Shown: piece by piece, positions 8,108-17,065 of the stretch | How the letters are laid out: the number at the start of each line of letters is the position of its first letter | Position numbering within the stretch: the first letter of the stretch is position 1 | Assembly: GCA_009731375.1 (NCBI GenBank) | Contig: BJOX01000219.1 | Location: forward strand, 315,861-341,350 | Length of the DNA: 25,490 nucleotides | Direction of reading: 5' to 3' | Origin: Paulinella micropora | Lineage: Eukaryota > Cercozoa > Imbricatea > Euglyphida | Notes under the pieces: model-generated | What the model was told of the DNA's origin: nothing | Databases searched by the model: none | What the model saw: only the letters and a program-made list of their open reading frames with translations | Translations under genes and position numbers: made by a program

Positions 8108-10080
8108 TCTCCTCGTGGGGTAGGCCGAGAGCCTCCAGGAATCGGCGCAACTCGTCCCCGACCATTATCAAGCGAGGTGGCCCTTTCTTAGGTGATAGGC
8201 CCGGTATGCTTTTACTTCCTCCCGAAGGGGTACACCCGCTTCCTCCAGGAGGTAGTAGTAGCAATTGATGTCCATTTGTGGCCATCGGAGCCTTCGGAGC
8301 TCCAAGAGATGTTTGGGCTGCGCGTTTATGCCATAGAATCGGAGCACACACGCCCTTTGTTGGTCGGACAAGCTAGTCCAGCCCATTATGGAACGAGTTA
8401 ACGCCCACTCCGCCTCGGTTAGCGTTGTAGGGTCGTTCGGGATAGGGACGTATGATTCCACGTGTGGGAGTGGATTTTCGTGAGCGCGCCAGGTTGGCGG
8501 TCCTGGGGGAACATGCGCTGGGTTCGTGAACGGGAATTTCCTTTCCCGCCTCTTGTAGGTGAGCGTGTGTTCCGGACAGAGGTGCGGTCCGTTACGCTCT
8601 GGTGACGTGTAAATGTCAGAGGGTAAGGTCCATCTGCGGTTGCAGGCGTACGATCCATTGACCGCCACCGAGTTCAGCCCGCAACAGGTCGCCATGAGGA
8701 GGTTTGCGTCCGTGTCCATGTAGGAACAGCTCGGGTTGTTGGACCAGACACGTCTCTCATCCATCAGTGGTGGGGGTGGTGTGGGCACTCTCCCTTCAAG
8801 TACGACTCCCTTGGCTGGTGACTCCTCAAATAGGTGAGGGTCCGGGACCCAGTTGACCTGGTTGCCGACCAGCATGTGCCGGTATGGTTCCTTCGTAGGT
8901 TGGAAGGGATTGGATCGCAGATTGGTTGTGTGCCTTAGCGCAGGGCATTCGAGCCGCAGGCGGCGCTCCGCGTCCGTGATATCCGGGTATGGAGGGTATA
9001 TGCGGTGTATTCGGCGCGATGCGGGGTCAAATGCGTATCGAACGGGCCTAGAGAGCTCTTCGCGTTCAACCGCTATTTGATGAAGGTGCGGATCCACCCC
9101 CCGTAGCATATCGTGCTCCGAAATTCGATAGGGTTGATGTTATCGTAGTTGACCCTGTGGGGCGGGCTGGAAGGAGGAGCTTTGGGTTTCCCTTCCTTGG
9201 TTTCCCATCGAACGAGTCGGTAAGTGTTCGACCGTACCCATTTGCCCCCGTAGGTCGTCAGTTTTGTGGAAGTATGCCACAAACTCCTCGTTCCTGCCCA
9301 AATGTCGGGGTTCTTCGGGCGGTGAACAGCGGTGGTGCTGATATTCCAAATCGGTTACCGCAGGAACGGGTTTTGACTCCTCAACCGGGTTCAACCCGTC
9401 GCTGTATTTGTCAGGTACGGTTTTGTCTTGGCTGCCGAATCGTCGCCAATAGTGGCGGCGGGCCTTTATGCGTCGCTTTGCTCGGTTGCGCGCAACACAT
9501 CAGGATCACTATCTTCCCCCGTTTCATATGCGGTGTCCGATTGGTCGAACTCGTCCGGCATACGCCATGGTTCGTCGTCTTCCTCTGGTAGGGCGGTTAT
9601 ACCCTCCGGGTCGACATCCTCGTCCGTTGGTGGAGAGGGAGGTGTGTTCGCAGTACTAGCCAGTGCTGCTACTTCCTTCGAACTCATGCGGGCATACTGG
9701 GCCTCGGTAGGCGAAAGATTGTGTGTGTTGCTGGGTGGGCTATTGGACGCGCTTGTGCTCGGGCGGGGTTGGGTAAGGCCCTCCGGAAAGTCTCCGGCCC
9801 CCTCATCTTCCGAGTGCGTTGCTTTGTGTCGTTTGTGTGGTGGGTTGGTGAACCTGGGGCTCTCCGACATAGGCAATTGGGACCCAGGCGGTTGTTTGGC
9901 CTCCGGCGGCACCCCTGCTATCGGCTGGCCTTCCTGCCGTTGTTCCGATGCTTTCCCCCTATCGACCGCGATGGCTTGCATGAGCAAATGGACCACCACG
10001 ATAACGCACACTGACGCCACGCACGCTAATAGGAACGCTAGATATAGCTCCAGGGCTTTTTCCATGCCTACAGGAGACAT
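8097..10080 (-). pseudogene. ORF D: env-position membrane protein, ~660 codons over several frames
   Basis: It starts at ATG 10080. The first frame (10080-9466) has a hydrophobic segment at residues about 12-34 (LAFLLACVASVCVIVVVHLL), a likely signal-anchor, then an acidic, Pro/Ser-rich stretch. Coding then moves to a second frame (about 9490-9270; RRIKARRHYWRRFG), a third (about 9282-9118; YGGKWVRSNTYRLVRW), the longest frame (about 9117-8180) and a last one ending with TAA at 8097-8099. The longest frame has a Cys cluster (SCSY, TCCG, YACN, LCPEH) between about 8545 and 8735 that could bind zinc or form disulfides. The position after integrase and the N-terminal membrane segment recall env genes of errantiviruses, but I see no fusion peptide, furin site or C-terminal anchor. 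So this is not a firm env call. The switches look like one-base indels, several at homopolymers (AAAA near 9265, G6 near 9100). Confidence 0.55.
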
Positions 10081-10622
10081 ACTTATAAGTTATTTTAGGA
10101 ATTGTTGAGCCAAGATTTTGAGTAAAGTAAGTGTGTTTGTCGTGTGGATTTGGATGTTTGTCGTCTTTGCACACTTGCTTACTTATGTACTTGTCAACAG
10201 GGGGATTTGGGCGCGACATGAGCCCTTGGGTCCCTTCGCCTGTCCGTACTTGTTGCCTCGGGATTATATAGGAATCGGGCTGTTTCGGAATAGGGACACT
10301 TAAGTGCATGAATGGAGTATATATGCTTATGGCTCGTGGTATGTTTCAACCTTCCACCCAAAAAGAAACAACAGGATTGAGGGGGCTTGACATAAATGAC
10401 ATGACATTCTGTGGGGAATAATCTATCACACCCTACACATGTCAGAGCCGCGAGAGGCGGAATGACAACTCAAGAGGAGGCGAGTGTGATGTGCAATGGC
10501 TAGGTTGAGCTAGCCTGAAATTATTCCAACCCATGGCGGCAACACCAACTACCGACCCGTCAAGATACCTTCAGGGCCGTCGCACCCCACGGCAGGCGGG
10601 GCAGGGTCATTTTTCCCGTTTG
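10081..10622 (-). other. Non-coding stretch upstream of ORF D
   Basis: No convincing coding. It has a small perfect hairpin GGCTAG-gttgag-CTAGCC (10498-10515). Just before the ORF D ATG, minus-strand ACTTATAAG|T could act as a splice acceptor, though the pyrimidine tract is weak. Confidence 0.4.
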
Positions 10623-10802
10623 TCATATCAAGTTAGGTCCTATCCCTTCTCTCCCGTAGAAGAGCAGACCTAGGTAGTATTTTAGATAAGATAGAGATAT
10701 CGGCGGGTGTGTCCCTAGTGTAGGAGTGGCTAGGTTTCCGCGTGGTGCGGTTGTGCCCGGTACCTCTATACTACCCGAATTCGTATGCATTTCATCGATC
10801 AT
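10623..10802 (-). CDS. Short ORF overlapping the integrase-extension stop (TGATG)
   Basis: ATG at 10802 shares its A with the TGA stop of the upstream coding (minus strand TGATG), an arrangement that can allow termination-reinitiation. The product is 59 residues with a hydrophobic patch (SYLKYYLGLLFY). No motif recognised. It may be chance. Confidence 0.25.
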   Translation of the reverse strand: MIDEMHTNSGSIEVPGTTAPRGNLATPTLGTHPPISLSYLKYYLGLLFYGREGIGPNLI

Positions 10803-11300
10803 CACCTCGACTGCTTTCGACCCTGTTTGGATTTAGCCGCTTGGCCAAGCCTACCAGGTTTGTATTTACCCGGTGCTGGTGCCCCTATGAGATCGGTGGA
10901 GATGCCTTCCGCAGCTATCTCGACCCATACCCTGATTGGGATTCGGCCGTGTTGGAGGTCGAGCGGGTAATCTATCACCATGCGCGGCCACCCCTGTATC
11001 TGCCAGGGTTTGTATCCAGGCGATTTATCGGTAATGCCCTTCCAGAACGTTTCGACGTTCTTCCCGTCTCTATATACTGGATAGAATATTCGGGACTCAG
11101 GATCGTCAAGGTCTTGGTGTGACCGATAAAACTGGAGGATGGGCGGTTCGGCTTTGGTTACTTGGTGTACCCGTGTGGCGCGGACCTTCGGTTCCCCATT
11201 CCCGGACTTTCATTAGGAAGAAGTCGTTTAGGCAATCGTCGCCTACGTGGGCCTCCGGTGGCAAAGTAGGTATATTTTCCCCACGTGCCAATGGATGGTC
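10802..11300 (-). pseudogene. C-terminal extension of the integrase polyprotein (two frameshifts)
   Basis: After the integrase frame stops at 11243, two other frames carry on. One (about 11290-11205) encodes CLNDFFLMKVREWG. The next is open from about 11198 to TGA at 10802-10804 with over 120 codons and no early ATG. It includes ILQFYRSHQDLDD, RIFYPVYRDGKNVETFW, GYKPWQIQGWPRMVIDYPL and a basic end. The second switch falls at a GGGG run near 11203. The pattern (aromatic Y-x-S, then F-P-V-Y-x-D-x-K, then W) loosely resembles an end domain I have seen in some Ty3/gypsy pol proteins. That resemblance is from memory and unverified. It probably forms the integrase tail or a separate small protein. 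Confidence 0.5.
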
Positions 11301-12631
11301 TTAGCGTCCTCGCCTTTCTTGAGCTTGGACTCGCTCGGCGGGCGCTGAGGGACAACAGCTGCCTTTTCCTCCTGTTCGGTCTGCGGATGTATGTCCGGCC
11401 GCGGAGCTATAACTGCCGGAGAGGATCCGTCGTCTTGGTCGACGTCCATTTCCTCCTGGCTGGGTGCCGTAGCCGCGTTATTCTCCGCAGCCGGGATCGG
11501 CTGATCGGGATTACCCTTCGCCTCGGCCGTCCTATCACGGCGCTTGGGCGGGGCACGCAAGCTTACGTTCAGCTTTTGGATAGCATCCGCCATGGTCTCG
11601 TTTCGGTCGAGCATGGGGTTAAAGCGCATTAAGCGTCGGACATGAACCACCAGTGTCTTGTCTTTACCCTGGATGCGGTAGGTCAGAGCTTTTACTTGTT
11701 CCAGGACGGTGTAGGGTCCCTGCCACATTGGGAAGAGCTTAACACTGACCAAGTTGGGGACCTGCGGGACGTATAGGAATACGAGATCCCCCGCATGGTA
11801 CTCTCCCGATTCGTACTTGACCTTGGAAGGTGCGTTCTGGTTTCTGTGGTTGGCTTCTTCGGCTTCTCTGGCCTTTGCCACGTAATGGCGTGTTTCAGCC
11901 ATCACGCGTAGGCGACAAGCAAAGAGCTCTTCGTGTTCTAGGAATCCGCCTTCAGGGCGGTGCGGGAGCACCATGTCTTCCGGAATACGTAGGTGGCGGC
12001 CGTACACGAGCAAGTTTGGGGAGGCGCCGGTGGTTTTGCCACCCAACGCCTTCGACCCTGTGTTGTTCATGGAGAACACGAAGGACGGAAGTGCCCTGTG
12101 CCAGATGTGTTGGTTATCCCGGCAATATTGTTGGAGAGCGGCCTTGAGCGGCCTATGGACCCTCTCTATCTTGCCGTTACTCTCTGGCGAGTAAGCAGTG
12201 ACATATTTCCACTTGAATCCCCACGCCGTAGACAGCTGTGCCGAGAGTTCATTGGTGTGAGAGATGAAGGGGCCCCATTCCTTTGAATTCCTGGCTGATT
12301 GGCCAAATACCGCAGGGCTGGCCAGGGTCATGTCCATGTCATCCAGCTCTAGGGCAGTAGTGACTAGACTGATATGCGCCCGGGTGTGTTGGGTTTGGTT
12401 TGCGGCTGCAATGGTAGCAGATCGTGATGGGTGAACATGTTTCGGCACCCAGAACGATTGTTCGTTATTGGCAAAGAACGCGTTCGTGGAGTGTTCATGT
12501 TCGTGGGTTTGTCCTTCCCGAATGTCACCCTCACTGAGGATATCCGCCTGCGTGTCGATCTCCTTGAGGAGATCCCGCCAGTCCTCTGCGTCGTGCCGGG
12601 CGCAACAAACGGCGGATGGACTCGAGGCTTT
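11243..12631 (-). pseudogene. Pol, integrase part: catalytic core incomplete
   Basis: The frame is open from 12631 and overlaps the RT ORF by about 100 bases, so a +1 shift near 12598 joins them. After a linker there is FWVPKHVHPSRS and QHTRAH, a possible start of the HHCC zinc domain. Only about 25 residues later comes NSKEWGPFIS, which corresponds to the second-Asp motif (usually S/T-D-x-G-x-x-F). The CxxC pair and the first catalytic Asp have no room, so roughly 90-100 residues seem to be missing. The second Asp is not present (Lys or Glu there). The third motif, YSPESNGKIERVHRPLKAAL with Glu (about 12153-12190), is intact. Downstream is a normal integrase C-terminal part with PMWQGPYTVLEQV (a GPF/Y-like module). 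Then follows a disordered Pro/Glu-rich tail. This copy is unlikely to integrate on its own. Confidence 0.75.
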
Positions 12632-14681
12632 CTAGCAACTGCTCCCGGGTGTCCGGTGTGTATTCCGATCTCCAGCTATGGGTGCTGGTGGCAAGGTATG
12701 CCATCCCTGTAGGCAGTGTGTCCCGAAACCCCGGCGTGTGTTTGGTGGACAACCAGTCATCGTTGCCGGTCCACCCGACTAGGCATGCCGTTGGTGTATA
12801 CATGGCAAACCGATCCAGTCCGTCCCCGATGGAGCCCTTGACTCTCGGCATTCGGGAAAGGCTGTCCGGTACCGTGTTTTCCTTACCCTTGATGTACTCG
12901 ATGGTGAAATCATACAGGGCTAGTTCCGACTGCCATCGTGCTAGTCGGCCCGTATGTTCCTTGTCCATGAGCCATCTCAAATTGGCATGGTCGGTTTGAA
13001 CCAGTATGTTCGGTGCGCCCCACAAGTACTCTCTGAGCCTGCTGAACGCCCACACGATCGCCAGCGCTTCGCGCTGTCGTGTGCAGTAGTTCACCTGTTC
13101 AGGGGTCAGCTTTTTGCTGACGAACATGATAGGCCGGAGTTGCTGGTGTGTTGCGTCATATTGCTGTAGCACTGCCCCGACTGCATATTTGGACGCGTCA
13201 GTGGCTAGTACAAAGCGCTTTTCAAAGTCAGGTAGGATTAGGACCGACCCGCCCTCTGTAAGAGGATCTCGTGTCAAAGCTTCTTTCAACTTGTTATATG
13301 TCTCTTCGGCCTTTGGTGGCCATTCGCCATACGGGTCGCCTTTGAGGCAGAAGTCCCGTAGCGGTTTGACAAAGTCTTGGAAGTTGGGAATAAACTCGGA
13401 GTAGACTTGGGCCACACACAGGAAGGAGTGTAGCGCAGTGCGTGTGTTAGGGCGCGGGAGGGAACGAATGGCGTCCCGCTTCTCCGGCTTCAGCACTATT
13501 TCGCCTCCTTGTACCCTGTACCCTAGATAGTCGATGTGATCGTTGGCGAACGAGCACTTCTCTAGGTTCAGCTTCAAGCCGAAGGCCTCCAGGCGACGTA
13601 ACACATCTGACACATGGGCCAGGTGTTCCGCCTCCGTATCGGAGTAGATCACGATATCGTCAATATAGCAGAAGCTATACTGGTTCGTGTGCCCATAGGT
13701 CTCTATGAATTGTTCGTCCCTATATTTCGGGTCCGATAGAGCCCGGTTCATACAGTCCTGGAATATCGCCGGAGCTGTCTTCAGTCCCATCGGGAGGACT
13801 GTCCATTGGTACAATCTCCCTCCGACAGCGAAGGCAGTTAACGGGCGGCTTTCCGCGTCGAGCGGTATATTCCAGAAGCCGTTCTTGAGATCAAGTTTGG
13901 TAAAGAATTTGGCCTGACGAAGCCTGTTAAGACCATCGCGCATTCGAGGGATAGGGGCCTCGACGCTCTTAATGATCTTGTTGAGCCTCGTATAGTTGAT
14001 GCACAAGCGCTGTTTGCCATCCGGCTTCGGGGCCAGTCTGACCGGCGATCGGAATTCCGACCACGACGGCTCGATCAGTTGTTTGGCAAGGATGTCCTGC
14101 ACCATTTCCTCGCAGATCTGTTCCTCTTTGTAACTGAGGCGTGATCCTTTGAGGCGGGGCATGGTTTGTCCGACTTGTCGTTCTATCCTAGCGGCGGCAT
14201 GGGTTACACCGCCGGCGACAAGTGGGCCGAACAGCTTCTTGTTTTTCAGGAATTGAGCTTTTAGCTTCCGGACAAAGTCTGGCGAACCGCGTTGTCGCGC
14301 CATGACCTCGTCAATGATCTCCTCTACGGGCTTTTGGTCCCGTGGGTCAGCCGGGTACTCAAGTATGGAGTCCGGGTCTTCGATCTCGTCCTTCGCGTCC
14401 CTGCCCGGGTATCGCGTGGAGAATTGGGTGTCCCATGAGGCAAACTCCTGCAGGTCGGCTATCGTTTTGGCGTATTGTTTCGCTGCGGACTTATGATAGA
14501 AGCCTGGGAAGATTTGGAATGCCGTTTCCCGTAAGTCATCGACCTTGCGAGTCATGAGCTTGGTACGGTAGGCTAACCCGTCCTGAACAGACCCCAAACG
14601 AAAGGCGATAAGGGGCTTGGACTGTCGGCTGGGTATCGGAATAGGATCGTCGACTAACCGATCCAAAAATCTCTCCACCAC
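12531..14681 (-). CDS. pol: Pol, reverse transcriptase and RNase H
   Basis: Open from about 14681, overlapping the protease ORF by 28 bases. There is no obvious ATG start (GTG GTG at the left), so it is probably made as a fusion by -1 shift at a T5 run near 14665. RT motifs are in order: KPDGKQRLCINYTRLNK, FTKLDLKNGFWNIPL, LPMGLKTAPAIFQ, CYIDDIVIYSD (YIDD at 13656-13667, residues 339-342, both catalytic Asp kept), and GLKLNLEKCSF..IDYLGY. The connection and RNase H follow, with VLATDASKYAVGAVL (Asp near 495), REALAIVWAF and the end IKGKENTVPDSLSR. This is a full-length, uninterrupted gypsy RT-RNase H and the best-kept part of the element. It would copy the element RNA in the particle. Confidence 0.92.
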   Translation of the reverse strand: MVERFLDRLVDDPIPIPSRQSKPLIAFRLGSVQDGLAYRTKLMTRKVDDLRETAFQIFPGFYHKSAAKQYAKTIADLQEFASWDTQFSTRYPGRDAKDEIEDPDSILEYPADPRDQKPVEEIIDEVMARQRGSPDFVRKLKAQFLKNKKLFGPLVAGGVTHAAARIERQVGQTMPRLKGSRLSYKEEQICEEMVQDILAKQLIEPSWSEFRSPVRLAPKPDGKQRLCINYTRLNKIIKSVEAPIPRMRDGLNRLRQAKFFTKLDLKNGFWNIPLDAESRPLTAFAVGGRLYQWTVLPMGLKTAPAIFQDCMNRALSDPKYRDEQFIETYGHTNQYSFCYIDDIVIYSDTEAEHLAHVSDVLRRLEAFGLKLNLEKCSFANDHIDYLGYRVQGGEIVLKPEKRDAIRSLPRPNTRTALHSFLCVAQVYSEFIPNFQDFVKPLRDFCLKGDPYGEWPPKAEETYNKLKEALTRDPLTEGGSVLILPDFEKRFVLATDASKYAVGAVLQQYDATHQQLRPIMFVSKKLTPEQVNYCTRQREALAIVWAFSRLREYLWGAPNILVQTDHANLRWLMDKEHTGRLARWQSELALYDFTIEYIKGKENTVPDSLSRMPRVKGSIGDGLDRFAMYTPTACLVGWTGNDDWLSTKHTPGFRDTLPTGMAYLATSTHSWRSEYTPDTREQLLESLESIRRLLRPARRRGLAGSPQGDRHAGGYPQ

Positions 14682-17065
14682 ATGACGGTGGGATGGATTG
14701 GAAGGATGATCGTGATTTCTTCGCCCCGATCTAGGCGGTCAGCTAGGATTTTGGGTACCGCCGTTAAGCTGTCCGGCTGTATCGGGTCGGCGCCTTTGTA
14801 CCATTGCTTCAGCTTTAGAAAGACGTCGTCGTCCTCCGTAAGCCGTTTGGAAGCATGAAAGACAAGGCTTGTCTTGACCCGTACAAATTGGTGTACCCCC
14901 TTGTTCAGTTGACCCGGCTGGTCAAAGCCATGCCATGAGTCTTCCTGCCGCTTAATGAGCAGGATCTGTTCGTCCCTCTTGGTCGCGAGCTTCTCAAAGT
15001 CCTCCCATGGATCGGGCGGCTTGTTCTCCGACTCTGGGATGTATACATTGGTGTATACCCAGGCCGTGCCCTTTGGGGTTGGGCGAGCTTGCTCCGTGAG
15101 GTGACCATCATAAGGCAGAGGAGAGGCTGGTGGTATCAGGGTAACCTGCGCCCTTCCGCCATAGAAGTGCTTTCGTGGGAGGTCCGTTTCCGGGTTAAGG
15201 ATCGGAAATTCAGACTCCTGGCGTCCACGACCGTACTTGATTATGTCTTGTCCCAGCATGAGCTGTGCATCCATCATCTTTAGGTCGGGTTTGCCTAAGA
15301 CAATAGTGCCTGGGAAGTCTGGGACGACTAGGACGTGTATGGTGTAAGACATCCCGGATGGGAATTCGATCGTCAATGGAACGCGACCTATGATTTCGCT
15401 CCGTTGGTCGTTGGCACCCCGGATGTAACCGAGTGTGCCTGTCTTACCAAAATTGAACAGGCGTCCATATTTGTCGATGAATCGACTGCCTGCGAACGTG
15501 ATTTGAGCCATGCTATCATTTCCGGTATCTAGATAGCCGTTGAGTTCTTTCCAGTATAGTCTGGTATAACTCATATCACGTGCCTCCGCTGGTGGGAGGT
15601 CTACTGGTGTAGCTCGGGTTACCAAGGCCTGCAACTCCATCTCAGCAAACTGTCGCGCTTGTGTTCGCGCCGCTGCGCTGAGTTGGTCAGAGTTGTGCAG
15701 TGGATTGAGCCCCAGTTGACGTAGGACAGACGGGGCAATGGTTTTGTTCCCATGTGAGGTGGGTAAGACCATGGTGGTCGTCGTTCGAAAAGGTGAAGGA
15801 GAGTACCCGACCGGCAATGATTGGATAGCCTTGTCGTCTGGGCGTGGTATGCGTGGGTGATTTATATCGGACCCGATGACTGTGCCTCTGGTCAATCTGG
15901 CACGCCGGCCCAATAGGGAAGGCCTTATGTGAGTATTATGAATGTATGATTTCGCCCCTGCATACGTTTTATTTACCTTGTTCACAAAAGGAGCGGGTTT
16001 TGCTACCTGCTGGACACTGGTAGGTCTCGCGCGTCTTACGCGAGGGTCCGAGGGCGTATTGGGTGCCCTCCCATCACATGTACTTGATGTGATCGTGTCA
16101 GGATCAACGGCAGGCGTCGCCTTTGCGACGCTGTCTTTGGCTAAGGGATTGAGTAAACCGACCTCTATGTTGAGATCAGCGACCGCGGCCGGCTCGTTCG
16201 GCACACGCTCCCGACGGTTGTCGTCGCTGCCCATCTTTATATCCTTATCCCTCGTCTCAACGCTATCTACTATCGGTGAGGTCGTAGCCTCTATTGGTTT
16301 ATACAACGTGTCCTTCGGCAGTTGGGCCGGGACCGGAAGAAGAGGAGTCGGAGCCACTGGGTATGGCTGTTCGACGGCTGTCCCCGTGTTGGGCGCCTTT
16401 GGCTGTTGGTCGCCACGGGTCACCATTGTCTCGCTCGGTTGCAAGGAGGGCGCTCCCGAGGGCAAGGTGCCTCGTGATGCTGACACAGACGTCACCGCTT
16501 TGGTGGGTGCAAGACTATCGGGTCTTGTTCTTCCTCTTCCCCGTCTTTGCCTTTTTGGCGCCTGCATTAAGCATAGGGGCAGCTCAGGTCGGTGGGGGTG
16601 TGTATGTATATATGTTTTACCGATTAGGTGTTCCTTCCCTGGCATATAGCATGCCACCTCATCGTACTTTTTACCCTGGGCTTGGTACTGGGCCACTCGA
16701 TTCTTGGCCTCGGCGGAGTACTGGGCAAGCCAGGACGGGTCTTGCCCCGGAAACAAGAAGAACGTCGTTCCGTCTTGTCTGACGTCGGGAATACGGAGGC
16801 CCATAGTGGGATTGTCCTTAGGATTGGGTACCCAATTGCCGTCCTTCTTGACCTTGGACCGGCCAACATACCAACGGTGAATGTACCACTTCAGTGGCTC
16901 CACCCGTTCTTGACCCTGGCGTGGGTGTTGGTATTGGCACGAGTTCGACCATTGGCATGGTGCGACCCATAGTCTCGAATCGTCAAGAGCATTGAAGGCA
17001 ACGGAGTGCATCATATAGTCACAACACTCCGCACTCGGGTTGGTACGGCCCCATGAAGGTCTCAT
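14654..17065 (-). CDS. Protease ORF with long N-terminal region (~804 aa)
   Basis: ATG at 17065 lies inside the end of the gag frame (overlap to 17019). The N-terminus has Cys/His residues (AECCDYMMH, PCQWSNSCQYQH) that might bind zinc. A basic patch KRQRRGRGRTR follows, then a long Pro/Thr/Ala-rich disordered stretch. An aspartic protease comes next: catalytic LDTGND at residues 513-515 (GAT at 15527-15529), PLTIEF and the flap/core end GTIVLGKPDLKMMDAQLMLG. The end leads to the RT ORF, overlapping it by 28 bases. In most gypsy elements protease is shorter and sits in gag-pol without such a long leader. The ORF is intact although gag is not. The gag-to-ORF B shift would be +1 (or -2) near CTTTTTA at 17064-17072. 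Confidence 0.8.
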   Translation of the reverse strand: MRPSWGRTNPSAECCDYMMHSVAFNALDDSRLWVAPCQWSNSCQYQHPRQGQERVEPLKWYIHRWYVGRSKVKKDGNWVPNPKDNPTMGLRIPDVRQDGTTFFLFPGQDPSWLAQYSAEAKNRVAQYQAQGKKYDEVACYMPGKEHLIGKTYIHTHPHRPELPLCLMQAPKRQRRGRGRTRPDSLAPTKAVTSVSASRGTLPSGAPSLQPSETMVTRGDQQPKAPNTGTAVEQPYPVAPTPLLPVPAQLPKDTLYKPIEATTSPIVDSVETRDKDIKMGSDDNRRERVPNEPAAVADLNIEVGLLNPLAKDSVAKATPAVDPDTITSSTCDGRAPNTPSDPRVRRARPTSVQQVAKPAPFVNKVNKTYAGAKSYIHNTHIRPSLLGRRARLTRGTVIGSDINHPRIPRPDDKAIQSLPVGYSPSPFRTTTTMVLPTSHGNKTIAPSVLRQLGLNPLHNSDQLSAAARTQARQFAEMELQALVTRATPVDLPPAEARDMSYTRLYWKELNGYLDTGNDSMAQITFAGSRFIDKYGRLFNFGKTGTLGYIRGANDQRSEIIGRVPLTIEFPSGMSYTIHVLVVPDFPGTIVLGKPDLKMMDAQLMLGQDIIKYGRGRQESEFPILNPETDLPRKHFYGGRAQVTLIPPASPLPYDGHLTEQARPTPKGTAWVYTNVYIPESENKPPDPWEDFEKLATKRDEQILLIKRQEDSWHGFDQPGQLNKGVHQFVRVKTSLVFHASKRLTEDDDVFLKLKQWYKGADPIQPDSLTAVPKILADRLDRGEEITIILPIHPTVMWWRDFWIG

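Noticed and set aside
9428-10108. 226-codon plus-strand open frame
   Set aside because: It is antisense to ORF D's first frame, whose minus-strand reading has a clear membrane segment and fits the element orientation.
11274-11284. GGGGAAAATA as programmed -1 slippery site
   Set aside because: The codon phase does not fit the X-XXY-YYZ heptamer, so an indel is more likely.
15942-16649. 235-codon plus-strand open frame
   Set aside because: It is antisense to the low-complexity part of the protease ORF, whose minus-strand frame holds the aspartic protease motifs.
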